From Magnaporthiopsis rhizophila (Eukaryota > Ascomycota > Sordariomycetes > Magnaporthales > Magnaporthaceae), in NCBI GenBank assembly GCA_003049465.1, contig PYSS01000116.1, forward strand, positions 1-64,000: DNA of 64,000 nt. The letters are read 5' to 3'. The notes beneath the pieces are model-generated. The model searched no databases. It was not told the DNA's origin and saw nothing but the letters and a program-made list of their open reading frames with translations. Made by a program: the position numbers and the translations under genes. Below are positions 47,085-57,917 of the stretch, piece after piece. Every line of letters starts with the position of its first letter. Positions within the stretch are counted from its first letter, which is position 1.

Positions 47085-48047
47085 CTAGGCGTCGCTGCCA
47101 GGAGCCAGCCGCTGGCGCTTGGTGTCCTTCTTGTCAATGGTCGGTGGAGCAGCTCGCTTGTTGGAGGCCTTTGACGCATCCAGTTCCTTGCGGACATCAT
47201 CGATCGACGGGACAGAGCGCAAGCCCAAGTAGTACTCCCGGATGCATTCCGGAAAGTCGGCCATGCATGGCAGGGTGCGATCGACCAGAGACTCCATCTT
47301 GGCCGCTCTCACCACGCGCGGAATCTCCGCGTAGACCACCATGACTAGCACGGTTATTCGAATGAGATAGAAGATCTCGTCCTGTGTTGCGAAGGGAGGC
47401 AGGCATCCAGTAGCCCCAAAGCACTGCTCGAAAGAAAGGCCCTTGTCAAACCATTTCGCCTGTTTGGTGCAGATGTGGTCGAGTCCGTCGGTGATGTCGT
47501 TCCAATCGAGCGGGAGAGGCTTCCACACATGGTCTGTGATGGACAGTCCTCTCAACTCCGACCACCATGGAGAATTCTCTCTGATGTCCGCCATAAAGAC
47601 CATGACTGTCGAGGGATGAAACCTCCTCATCAACCAAATGATTTGACGCGGCCGCCGAGAAGAATCACCACCGTCGTAACAGTAGTGATTCGCCATCTCA
47701 ACGAGTTTCTCGAACACCTCGGGGGCCTTCGTGAACCAGGCTGACGCGTCGACATCCGACATCTCGTGGTTGATTCTCGTGGGGTATACAACCTCTCTGT
47801 CAGTCGAGCAATCCTCATTCTTGAGCAGAATCGAGACGTGTTTCTTCGAATTCATTCGACGCGGACCCGAATCCCCATTGTAAAGCTTGCGCAGTGGCTT
47901 CCCATAGAGAGGATCCGCAGTTTCGAGATGCCAGGCGCAAAGCTTCGCGTCTTCGAGGTCGAGTCCCTTCGAGACTGAATTTCCGCAAAAGGTGGCGTCA
48001 AGCAGGCCAGAAGCCTTCAGCCTCAACTCCTCGGGCATCTCCCCCAT
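47085..48047 (-). CDS. Hypothetical protein, family not recognised (320 aa)
   Basis: A single-exon open frame. The ATG at 48047 (MGEMPEELRLKASGLLDATF) was chosen because the further 88 codons upstream translate a tandem DNA repeat. The body is a mixed, globular-looking sequence rich in Trp and Cys: KLCAWHLETADPLYGKPLRK, SAWFTKAPEVFEKLVEMANH, RQIIWLMRRFHPSTVMVFMA, PLDWNDITDGLDHICTKQA and ADFPECIREYYLGLRS. The last 30 residues are basic and Lys-rich (KRAAPP, KKDTKRQR), suggesting nuclear localisation. No signal peptide or membrane segment is seen. The first half resembles no enzyme family I know. It may be lineage-specific. Confidence 0.6.
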   Translation of the reverse strand: MGEMPEELRLKASGLLDATFCGNSVSKGLDLEDAKLCAWHLETADPLYGKPLRKLYNGDSGPRRMNSKKHVSILLKNEDCSTDREVVYPTRINHEMSDVDASAWFTKAPEVFEKLVEMANHYCYDGGDSSRRPRQIIWLMRRFHPSTVMVFMADIRENSPWWSELRGLSITDHVWKPLPLDWNDITDGLDHICTKQAKWFDKGLSFEQCFGATGCLPPFATQDEIFYLIRITVLVMVVYAEIPRVVRAAKMESLVDRTLPCMADFPECIREYYLGLRSVPSIDDVRKELDASKASNKRAAPPTIDKKDTKRQRLAPGSDA

Positions 48048-48059
48048 TGTCGGTGCCGG

Positions 48060-48190
48060 CTGGTGAGCGGTGAGGTGATAGTGGGTTGGCGGACAATGAG
48101 TGACAATGGATGGGCAACGAGATGACACTGGGTGGCAACAAGGCGATAGTGGGCATTCAGATGATAGTGGGTGGGCAATGAGGGCAAGCT
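48060..48190. repeat. Degenerate ~20-bp tandem repeat in the leader of the 320-aa protein gene
   Basis: Five to six diverged units of the type GATAGTGGGTGGGCAATGAG lie directly 5' of the chosen start codon, for example near 48075-48095, 48118-48140, 48140-48158 and 48161-48181. The repeat makes the upstream open frame unreliable as coding sequence. Confidence 0.75.
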
Positions 48191-48518
48191 GAGAGGTGCG
48201 AGCCGCCCAGCATGAAATAAAGCAAGGGGCTGCAAAGCAGCTGCTTGCAACCACGGTTAGTGGTCGCTTGTTCTGCGGAGGGAAACCGGCGGCTAGCAGA
48301 AACGAAAACAAAAGGTATTGAGATCAGAAAGTGGCTGCAAAGACCATGGAAGTCGGCGAGATGAGAGGCTTCTTATATGGTGAGGAAGGTGGGTCCGTAC
48401 TGGCGGGCCAAGTCCCTCGCTCCTTCCCTCAGAGCAGAAAATCAGAACGTAGAGTATTTGAGATTCGATATATTCCACAGGCCCTAGTTAAGGTACCCAT
48501 AAACTACCTGCTATACAA
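48191..48518. other. Short intergenic spacer
   Basis: Promoter side of the 320-aa protein gene and 3' flank of the Cys-rich membrane protein gene. No further gene or repeat is visible. Confidence 0.4.
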
Positions 48519-50030
48519 CTACCCATGCTGCTCCTCTCCGCGCGGGACCTCCCGACCACCGATCTCCGGCGTATCGGAGCCATACAGCTCGAAGCGAGAG
48601 TGGACATCATCGGGAACCGCCGGCGTCTGCGAGTACGTGGAGAAGGCGCGCGCGTCCAGGTTCGAGACGCGCGAGGGGCTTGTGACGTCGCTCTTCCCGC
48701 TGACGCTGCGGCCCGAGTCCAGCTCGACGGGGGCGACGATGTGGTTCGGGTCGACTGGTTCGAGCGGTACGCCGCGGTCGAAGCCCGGCGTCATGGTCTC
48801 GCGCTGCGTCGTGGGCGAGTCCAAGTCCGTGTAGGGGCCCGGAACGGCGTCCGGGCCGAAGTAGTCCGCCGTCGGGTACCGCGCCTCGGACGCGGTGCCC
48901 GAGAGCGCGCCCCCACGCTCGCTGCTGGCCCCTATCGCGCTGCCGCCGCCGCCGCCGCCGCCGATGATCATGGGGACGGAGGCCCGGCTGCGAGGAGGGC
49001 CGTATCCGCTGCCGACGCCGCTGGCGCCCTGGGTCTGGCTGAGGCTCTGCTGGTAGCTGACGCTGCCGCCGCGGCGCTTGCGGATGCACAGCCACGTGGC
49101 GACGCCGATGATGATGGCCGAGCCGAGGACGACACCGACAGCGATACCGGCCTTGGCGCCCGTCGACATGCCGCCGCCGCCGCCGTCCTGCCCAACTGAG
49201 GTGACGCCGTCAGGGGGCGCGACGGGGACCGTGGCACAGGCGACGGAGCTGCCCACCTGCGTGCACGAGCGCCCGACGGGACAGCAGCCGCCGCCGACGG
49301 AGGAGGGGCAGCTGATCTGGCTGGTGGTGCAGCCCTCGGGCGCCTGGGGGACGAACCCGGTCGGGGTCTGGGAGCGGGCCTTGAGGCAGGCGCTGTTGCT
49401 GGCGCACGTCTCGCCGTAGCTGCAGCATCCGCCGCCCATCTGGGTCGGGCAGCGGAACGAGCTGGTTCGGCATTGGCGGCCGCAACACGCCCCTATCGTC
49501 TCGGTCCTGACCGATGTCGAGCCGCCCGACGCCGTCGTCGTTACCGCCCTCGTCGAATTGCACTGGTACTTGCTGGGGTCGCAATCGGTATCGCTTGAGC
49601 AGGTCGAGCCCGCACCACAGCACTGTAGCACCCCCCGCCTGTTGATGATGCAGTAACTGCCGTTTTGGCAACAGGAGCCCCCTGAGCCAACGTCGAGGCC
49701 TGTGCAGGCAGACAAGGGGAATCCAGGTAAGTCAGAGGGGGTCGTATAAGCCGCTTAGGCATCCCGGGCGCCTAGCCGACGCCTCTACCCGCGAGACTCG
49801 GAAAGAGGGTAGCACAGCTTACAGTTGTGATAGCCCGGAGGGCAGCTCAAGACGTCCTGTCGCCTCACCAGAGGATTCGCAGGAACAGCATCGAAGACGA
49901 GAGGCGGGTACCACCGCGCCTCCAGGGCCGGGGCGGCCTCCATGGCTGCAAAACGCTGCTGCTCATCCGCGCCGGTGCAAGCCAACCACAAAAGCCACAC
50001 CGCAGTCTCAACAGCGCCATGCGGCCGCAT
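48519..50030 (-). CDS. Cys-rich single-pass membrane protein (462 aa)
   Basis: join(49823..50030, 48519..49699) on the minus strand. The 123-bp intron 49700-49822 (GTAAGC..GCACAG) joins CPPGYHN to CLDVGSGGSCCQNGSYC. The N-terminus MRPHGAVETAVWLLWLACTG is a plausible signal peptide. The ectodomain holds three or more Cys modules with CC pairs (GGSCCQNGSYC, GACCGRQC, GGGCCSYGETC, GGGCCPVGRSC). A Gly/Ser linker leads to a transmembrane helix at about 253-275 (GIAVGVVLGSAIIIGVATWL), then the stop-transfer RKRR and a ~190-residue Ser/Pro/Gly-rich cytoplasmic tail. The layout resembles cell-surface sensor or wall-associated proteins of moulds, but the Cys pattern is not a standard WSC domain. No function is claimed. 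Confidence 0.8.
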
Positions 50031-50154
50031 GTTTGCGGCGAGGATAGGTAGGTAGGTAGGTTGGTAAGACAGGTACCGACGATCAAACCCCAGGGAGATG
50101 ATTAGTGAGGCCAGGAGACCAGGGGGCACATTATCCGCCGGCAACGACCAGCCA

Positions 50155-50156
<2 letters not shown>

Positions 50157-50197
<41 letters not shown>

Positions 50198-50213
50198 GAA
50201 AAAAAAAAAAAAN

Positions 50214-50244
<31 letters not shown>
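50157..50244. repeat. Poly-A tract with GGGG interruption and N at 50213
   Basis: A long A homopolymer (T-tract on the other strand) with one GGGG block and one N, just upstream of the Cys-rich gene's start side. The N probably marks an assembly join. Confidence 0.9.
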
Positions 50245-50248
<4 letters not shown>

Positions 50249-51674
50249 GAGCAAAAAATATCAGGGCAAAACAGGCCACAAGAAACGACCAACCTCGCCC
50301 CCAGGATCCGGCAGCGATCCGAAGTCGATCTGTCACGGATGCAGTGGGTGTGCGAACAGCCGAGCAGAAAGAAAGAGAGAGACGCAATTGGGCGGGGAGG
50401 ACGGGCTGGGAAATAAACCCAAGAAGGAAAAAGGGGATGGGGCGGGCCTCAGCCAACGGGCAGGTGGGAATAATATGTATTCCTCCTGCAAGGCCACGCA
50501 GTCAGCGACGATCCCACCACCACCACCCTCATAAAAAACCAAAATAAGAGCGATGCATTCTCAGCCGAGTGCGACATCTATTGGTGGCGCTACAATGTCT
50601 TCGGGGCCCGCCGTGGGACCAGGCTTACGGCTGACCGGTGGGCGAGACAATATTGCTCTGCTGCTTTTTTTGCTGTTGCCTGGTACCATCAATGGGATTA
50701 CATACATGTCGCACACATATCATGAGAGCACAACCGCGGCCATGTCTCGTTTGGTCTCCTGCAGTCTCCGGGCCAGGGCAGCCTTGTGCGGCGGCAAAAT
50801 GCGGACTCGCCCATCCATTGTTCCTGCAGAAAAATGGAGTGAGCAGCAGGACGCCCGGGATTGTAACCAAGACAGGTGGAGGCTGAAGGGCGAGACGGAG
50901 AATTTGATCACGGCGCGGCACAGCAGCAGAGACGAGAAAGACCCTTGCCCCTCTTTGTTCGTGTCCTCTTTTGATGGCTGCCAGACCCACAGCCTGCCCG
51001 CCCTGCATGCATCGAATGCTGCGTCGGACGGCCAAATACTCTTGGCGGAGTATTTGCCTCCAAACAGAAGAAAGAGTCCTCGTAAGCCTTGGATTCTGCC
51101 AGTCTTGACCTAAGAGAGGGTACTGTGAACTGGGACCGACCACAGCAAGGGGCCTCTTCTCGTTGCGGTGGTGATTATATTCTCTATCTATCTAACTGTG
51201 ACGGGAATATTAGCAACATACAACGCCGATCCATCCATCCTGGACATCTCCAAGCGGACCTGCAACCCAATCGCACGCTGAAAAACAAAGCCTCGAGAAC
51301 GGAGCCTCGCCGCGTTCCGCAGCCTGGCCTGTCGCGATATCGAAAGGGACAAAAACAACGAAAAAAAAAAAAAAAAACAGGCGACTTTTTCCTTCCATTC
51401 CTTTCCTTGAGGACCAAGCCAAAAAAATCAAAGCAATACCTGTTCCCAACTCCAAGATCCCGTCGGCATGATTCGAATCGCGCAAATAACACGGGGCTTA
51501 GTGAGGAAAGCACACAAACCCAGAAACTGGAGGGTTGGAAAGTGTGCGTCCAATCATGAAGACATCTGCGGTTGTCTGTGATGCCGGCGCCGATGGTAAT
51601 GGTCGAGTGTTGATTTGGTTGTCGTAATGTCGGCTGCACCAAGACACGGGGTTGAACGTGAACGACTCCCATCC
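50245..51674. other. Intergenic region
   Basis: 1.4 kb with an A-tract at about 51360-51377. Open frames of 150-190 codons on both strands show no domain or sensible exon structure. I see no gene. Confidence 0.5.
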
Positions 51675-52610
51675 TCAACAGACGACTCCAAACGGCGTGC
51701 AGCCCCTCAGGTCGCGGACGAGGTCGTCGACGTTGCTGAGATAGCGGGACAGCAGCGCCTGCTTCTCCTCGGTCGTGAGCACGACCGCGCCGATGCTATC
51801 GGAGCGGCTGCGGCGGAGGTTTCCATCGGCGTCGCCGCCGCCGCCTGGGCCAAAGGCCTTGGCCAGCTTGCTGGGGCTGCGCTGCAGGATCCCCGGGACC
51901 GAGTCGCGCTGCTCGGCGCGCGGGATCGAGGCCGTCTCGGGCATGAGGTAGAAGTAGAGGAACTCCATAAGCTTCAACTTCAGCTGGCGGCTGGTCGAGC
52001 GCGCCTTGAACAGGCTCGTGATGGCCAGCAGGCCGTCGACCGACTCCAGCGTCCTCAGGTTGTCCGGCGCGTCGAGTAGTGCCGCCACGAGCGTGAGGAG
52101 CGCCGCTTGTTGTATCGCCGGGCAGTTGCAGGGCTCGAGCAGGTCGAGGAGGAGCTGTAGGTAGGTAGTGGAAGGGTGTGTCAGCAAAACCCCGTTGTCA
52201 CTCAGCATCAGCATCTCGGAGATCCGGGAGATCGATCATACCTCCATGGTGGGTTTTCTCCTGAACAAGGCCCGGCTTTCCCGGTGCAGCAGCAGGCTGC
52301 CGTGGAGCAGATCCAAGGTGGCGATGATGGTCAGGTCGTTCTCCTCGTTACCCGAGCCTAGCAGCTTCTCGAGCAGGGCGATAAGTCGTGATGCGATGTT
52401 GTACTCGAACCTTCCCTGGAGGCGCGCATACTCCAGGAAGCACACGTCGGATCCCAGCTCCTCTAATGTGTTGTATGGGGGGTCCGAAGGCTCGCCCGTC
52501 TTCAGGCAGATCTTGGCCATGAGGAGCTCGAGCTGCCTCAGCCCTTTTCTGACTTTTGACGGGTCATGGGAGTCTAGGTAGTCAAAAGCGCGGCAGATAA
52601 GGTTGTCCAT
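51675..52610 (-). CDS. cdc14: Septation initiation network component Cdc14 (SIN family, 282 aa)
   Basis: join(52242..52610, 51675..52154) on the minus strand. The 87-bp intron 52155-52241 (GTATGA..CTACAG) joins RRKPTME to LLLDLLEP. This is the fission-yeast-type Cdc14, an activator subunit of the Sid1 kinase in the septation initiation network, and not the Cdc14 phosphatase. Supporting segments are the N-terminus DNLICRAFDYLDSHDPSKVR-KGLRQLELLMAKICL, DVCFLEYARLQGRFEYNIAS and LDLLHGSLLLHRESR, the armadillo-like helices AALLTLVAALLDAPDNLRTL and KLKLMEFLYFYLMPE, and the conserved end EKQALLSRYLSNVDDLVRDL. The start at 52610 matches the family's usual start; the upstream in-frame ATG at 52754 adds unrelated sequence. 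It would work at spindle poles and the septum. Confidence 0.9.
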
Positions 52611-55072
52611 CCTGATGATCCAAACTTGGTTGAGCCCGCTTGTCGTGATGGTTGCCGGTTGTCTGGTTCGAAGTTTGTCTCCGCGCATCTCAAAATGCAG
52701 AGGGAATACTGTGTGTACAAGGGTGGTTGACCCAGCAACTCGTAGAATGCCCAAGGAAAAATGGGGCTGTCAAAAGGTGCCCACAAATACCCGAATGTGG
52801 GCTAAACGCCATCGCCCAACCATCGTCGTCGCCGATCGCGTTAGAGAGAACAGCCAAAAAAAACCTATAGTTGGTCCCTCCAAGGTTGAGTTACATTTTT
52901 ATTAGGGCATAGACAATAGGGAAGGATAGGTATAGTTAATGGGGAAAGGATACAGGGATAGGTAGCGATGCAGGAAGCAGGAAAATAGGCCTACAGGATA
53001 GAGAAAGGAGAGGAGGAAACGATACGACAATGACAAAAGAGAAGCCAACGGTCATCGCTTGGGCAGTCGAACAGCCGGGTCTCTCACAACGTATCATAAT
53101 GACAATTAGGGCGATGGCCCAGGCAGGTCAAGGGCTGAATCCGCTCCAAAGGCTGCATAAAAAAAAATTAAAAAAAAATGGCCGAGGCACTTGGACATGT
53201 GTTCGGTCTTGGCAAAGCAGCAAGGCAACGTCGCAACGACGGAAAGTCAGCTGGAGGTGACGGCGAGGGTACGGTGAGACAGTTCAACGGGGCACCCTGT
53301 CGGAAAAAGAGGACACGAATTGCGAATAAATGACGGCAGAAAGCAGAAAAGGAAATACGAGACGTCTCCCGGCGTCAAATGGCATCGTCTTGGAATGCGT
53401 ACCAAGACTTCACTAATGCGTCATGATCGCTCGCCCAACGGCCGAGGTTGGGCACCCGACCTGAAAGAGGTGACATCACGTGATGAGCCATGTCGATTTT
53501 TGCTGACTAAGACAGTCTGACGGTACGGTGGGCTGAGGCATCTGGGGTGAGGCGCAATTCTCCAGGCTGTTCGCAGCCTTGCCAGCGAGCGCCATTGCAG
53601 ATATTAAATCGAAGGGCATCCATTGCTTGGAAAGGGGAACCATCTCACCCTGTCGGGTTGGGAGAAGGAGAAGAAAGAAAATGGGGGCTGGGTGGTGCGA
53701 GTCGCTGTGCGGATGGGAGGCGGTAATGGACGCTGGAGCGAAAACGAAAATAAAGAACCATCGGATTTGTTTGCATTGTCCGCGAGCGCTGGTTTCTTCT
53801 GTGTGGATCCATTTGGCACCCTCCAGCGAGTCGCCTGCTTGGGTGCAACTTTGTTGGCGCCCCTCGGGATTCGGCGGTCGGGAAACATCGTGATGCTTTT
53901 GTGGCCAACCTCTCTTCAAGCGAGCGTTCAATTCAGGCCAACTCCGGAGATGCGAAGTAGAGAATCATGAAGGGTCTGCCTGGCTGCCTGCTTTGGCTGC
54001 AGGCGGGCGGCGATTGAAGTGATCGAATACGTCGACGTGGCCGAGATCCAGGGGTTGGTCACAAGGGATGGTGGATTGGTCAGGCTGGCTTGTTGCAAAA
54101 GCCCCGTCTCAAGCATTCTGGATCAGAGAAAGCTTCCCCTGCCGTCCACCAGGTTCGGCCATGGGAAAATGCGCTACCTGGGAGATGATGCTTTGAAGAG
54201 AACACCAAGGGCGGGTCCAGTCAGTCGCAATCGAGGATTCAGCAACAACGAGTAATTTAGCCCCGACGTGCGCCTTGAACCTAGCCAAGGACTTTTTTGA
54301 GCTCGGCGTGGCAGAAGGCAAGAAGAAATAAAATAAGTAAAAAAAGGCAGCCTGGTGAGGGCGACCGTGAGTTGACAGCCTCTGGGGAGGTGTGATCTGG
54401 AGTGGGCGCGGAATTTAAAGGCAAGAATAAAGGGAATATGCTGCCGAATCGGGTAAGAGGCGCTGCCGAAAAAGCACGTCCCCTTTTTTTCCGGCTCCCG
54501 CCCGCTTGGCTTGAACCCGGGGCGGGCCCACGACTGCGCGAGCTTCTCATTTCTTCGCAGCAGCAAGTCGAGCAATCCTCCAGCTCGCCCTCATGGCGCT
54601 GGAGGTGCCGACCATGGCCCCAACCTTTTTCCCTCGAATGTCTGCTCAATCCCCTTTCTCCCTCCCAACCCTCTCCACAAACCTCACCCAAAACACCAAA
54701 ACGCCATCGCCGCCTCCCACCTTCACTTCATTTTCAAGTCCCGGCCCATGCCCATCGCCGATACCCAGCACCAGTAATCCTCTCCAATTTTGGGAAGGCG
54801 ACTTAGCAGCAACTCATCCGGGCTGATCACCCAAGAGTCCGTGGTCCGCCTTGTCACTCGCCAGTCTTGAATAATCCCCAACCTGATTGTCCACCACCAC
54901 GTCGACCGCCCGACCTCGCCACCCATCAACTTGCTTAAAGCACGAGAGCCTCGCTGCATCTCTCTGCCCCGGGGCACTGGTCCCTCTGCCACCGCGTCGC
55001 CCCCCCGTGCCACCCTCAAATCTCAGCGCGCTCACGCCGACGGCTTCATTTCCCACCCACACAGAAAGCACC
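52611..55072. other. Intergenic region between divergent Cdc14 and Ies4 genes
   Basis: About 2.5 kb. A degenerate purine array (GGGAAGGATAGGTATAG type) is at about 52910-53010. The last ~450 bp are C-rich/CT-rich and likely the Ies4 leader. Several 90-150 codon frames lack any recognisable domain. Confidence 0.5.
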
Positions 55073-56104
55073 ATGCCACCGGCAGCGACAAAAAACGCGT
55101 CGTCCGCCAAGGACCGACGCAAGTCTGACAAGGCTGCCGCAGCACCCGAGCCAAGGTTCGAGCCGACAAGGCCCGGCCTGTTGACGCTCGTCGTCCCGCC
55201 CCAAAGGCTGCGAGCCATCATCGACCCTTCGAGCGTCTCGTCATTGACGGAGGAGACGCCGGCCAAGGACAAGGACTCACCCACGACGTCGTCGACGCTG
55301 GCTGCCGCGCCTCCTTCCAACCCAGACGCTCCGTCAGACTCGAATCCGAACACGCCCAATGCCAACGGAACCCCGGCGCCCCCTTCTGTCATGGGACCTC
55401 CCACAGAGGGTCCCAAGAAGAAGGGTGTGAAGAGGTCCGCCGCCATGGCGAACGGTAACGGGAGCGACGGTCCGACAGCCAAAGTACGGGGTAAACCCGG
55501 CCCCAAGAAGAAGGCTAGACTGTAGGTGGACCTTTTTAACTCCTCGCTTTATACACGGGAGGTTCTCGACGGACTGTACCCATGACAGCGCCCCGCTATC
55601 CGTATACAGGGACATCAACTAACTCGGACTTTCTGCAGCGACGACGGCACTCTCGAGTCCGGACGTGCCAGCGGCATTGGGGCACACAAGCTAGGACCAA
55701 AGGCCAACCAAGGTGCTATCAACGCCGGTCTGCGGGCTCTGGACCGCTCGGGCAAGCCGTGCCGTAAGTGGAGCAAGGGTGGCTTCACACTCAAGAGCTT
55801 CACGGGCGTCGTGTGGACGGTTCCCCGGTGGACGGCTACGGCACGACCGCAGCCTGGGGCGGAGAGCGCCCTGCCGTCACCTCCGCAGGAATCGGCCACG
55901 GCGTCGGCCGAGGGCAGCGGAAGCAACAAAGAGAACGGCGTCGTCGCCCTCCCCCTTGGGGTTAACGCCACCAACGGCAGCAGCAACGATAACGACAAGT
56001 CCAAGGACGACAGCAGCAACGGAGCCGTCGATGTTGAGATGCAGAGCGCTCCCAGCGTCGGTACGGACTCGCCTGTCCCCGTCCCTGTCGCTGCGGCATC
56101 GTGA
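55073..56104 (+). CDS. ies4: INO80 chromatin-remodelling complex subunit Ies4-like (304 aa)
   Basis: join(55073..55521, 55639..56104). The 117-bp intron 55522-55638 (GTAGGT..CTGCAG) rebuilds GPKKKARL-DDGTLESGRASG. The N-terminus has a conserved segment RPGLLTLVVPPQRLRAIIDP; a Pro/Ser/Asn-rich linker and a basic patch (KVRGKPGPKKKAR) follow. The signature block is KLGPKANQGAINAGLRALDR then SGKPCRKWSKGGFTLKSFTG and VVWTVPRW, which I recognise from fungal Ies4 proteins. The C-terminal ~100 residues are low-complexity. The start ATG at 55073 directly precedes MPPAATKNASSAKDRRKSDK; the open frame extends upstream without similarity. Expected nuclear. Confidence 0.87.
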
Positions 56105-57917
56105 GCTTGACGACTTTTGCTTTCGTTTGCATCTTCCACTTCTATCTAGCTTCTATACTCCGCTTGCCCCTACTTTCCTTTGGTTATTACCCACTTGGCA
56201 CGGTGTGCCGGAGGATCTTCTTTTGGTACAAGTTCCTTCTTCTTGGTCTCGCTGGCATGGCTGGCTATAATCATCCGAGACACCGGCAACTGGGAACTGG
56301 CTCCATTGTGTGGGGAAAGACACATTCCCTCGCTGTTTTGGCTTACAGCTGCAGCTTTCGCCCTTCGTTTTCTGGTTCCTATCCGGCGTTTGGTTCTGGT
56401 TAAATGCAGCTGAGCGCTGCGGACGGTCTGGCGTTTGAGATGGGTTTCTCTTTTTGTCTTTGGGGGCGCGCAGGGGCGCTATGGTTTGTACAACACCGAC
56501 TGGAACGGAAGTTGGATGGGAAAACATTTGGGAGCAATGGCACCTGGCTGGCTTAATAGACTTGTTACTATCTTTGATTTTCTGAATACCTGGTTCCTCG
56601 TGAGAATGTAATTTCAGCCACGTTCACCTCCTGCTCTTTTTTGTCTCGGGTGTTTATAGATTACCCCATGGCGACAACACCACCATCTCCTGGCCAGGGT
56701 GGCGACGGAACGGACGGGGTTTTGGCATGACTCTGGCACCGATTGGGCGTGCATGGCTCCTTTGCTTGCCTGCCCTCACTTAACCGAACAGGTGACGGAA
56801 GTTCCGGTGCGATCTGCTGTCTGTGCTCTGTTTCTGCGGAGTGAGGGGGTAAAATTGTGAAATTCAGTGGCTGGCTCTGGTGGTGACCAGCAGGAAGCAG
56901 CAGCAGTCGAGTGCATGCGTGAGTGCGGTGGGCCATGCCCGCCATCCGCGCTGTCGTCATGCTTCGTTTGCGTCGTGGCAGCGACCTGCTGGATTGCGAA
57001 GCCGACAGCGGGCCGCCAAACAGCGCCGAGACGACATCACAAAGATAGACAGGACAGGGCAGATATGAAGCGAAAATAAAGAGGAAAAACACAAAATAAC
57101 GAAGGACGCTGTTTAGCATCAACGGCATTTTGCCTGCCAAAAATCGTTTCCTCTTTCTATTATCACTCCTGCATTTCGGGACCTGCCATCCGATCCGGGT
57201 CGGTATTTGTCTTCGGCCGGCAGCACGTCAGCGGTCCCACGCCCCCCTCAGTTCTCCTCCCTGGGCTTTGGGCTTGGATGGGCGATTGAACTGTCCGGGC
57301 TGTGATGATGGGCGAGGGTCAAATTTTGGGTTGCGTTTGGCGATGGTAGGTTGTAACTAACGGTGCTGAGCAAAGACCGACAAGCCGCCTGAGTCCATGA
57401 CACAGGCCAACGTGACAGGGGGAGCTCGCGCACCCGAAACCTCCGCACCGCGCACGCACACGACCCTCAGCGTGCACTCCACTCCATTTTATCTCCAGCA
57501 GCCCACCGACACCACCGCCACCAGCGAATCTGAGCTGGGACAGCCCTGGACTTGTCGTGGATTCGAAGGAGAGGAAGGGATCCGGCGTCTTTTTCTTCTC
57601 CTTCACGTCGCGCCACAGCCCGTGACGCTTTCTACCTACCTTTGCCTCGTTGTCGTCATCGACCGCTCGTGGTGTCTGAAGACGCATCCACCCGACCTCG
57701 TAGTCCTCTTTGGGCCATCCCGCCCTCACCCGGGCACCCACTGTTCGACGACGTACGTACCCTCCCTCGACACATATACCTCCACAACGCCACAACATCT
57801 AAGCAGCGACGCCTCTGATCATCGTCCAACCAGCCGATAGCGGCCAACAAAACCCCCTCGCCAGTCGGACCGTCCCCGCGCACGCAAAAGCCTGGCACCT
57901 GTGCACAACCTGTGTCA
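56105..57917. other. Intergenic region, tandem genes
   Basis: 1.8 kb covering the Ies4 3' UTR and the promoter and leader of the GID1 gene. The leader part (57.4-57.9 kb) is C/T-rich. No gene is recognised. Confidence 0.5.

Noticed and set aside
51440..51500. GATTCGAATC text examined as a tRNA T-loop
   Set aside because: No acceptor stem, D-arm or anticodon arm could be paired around it.
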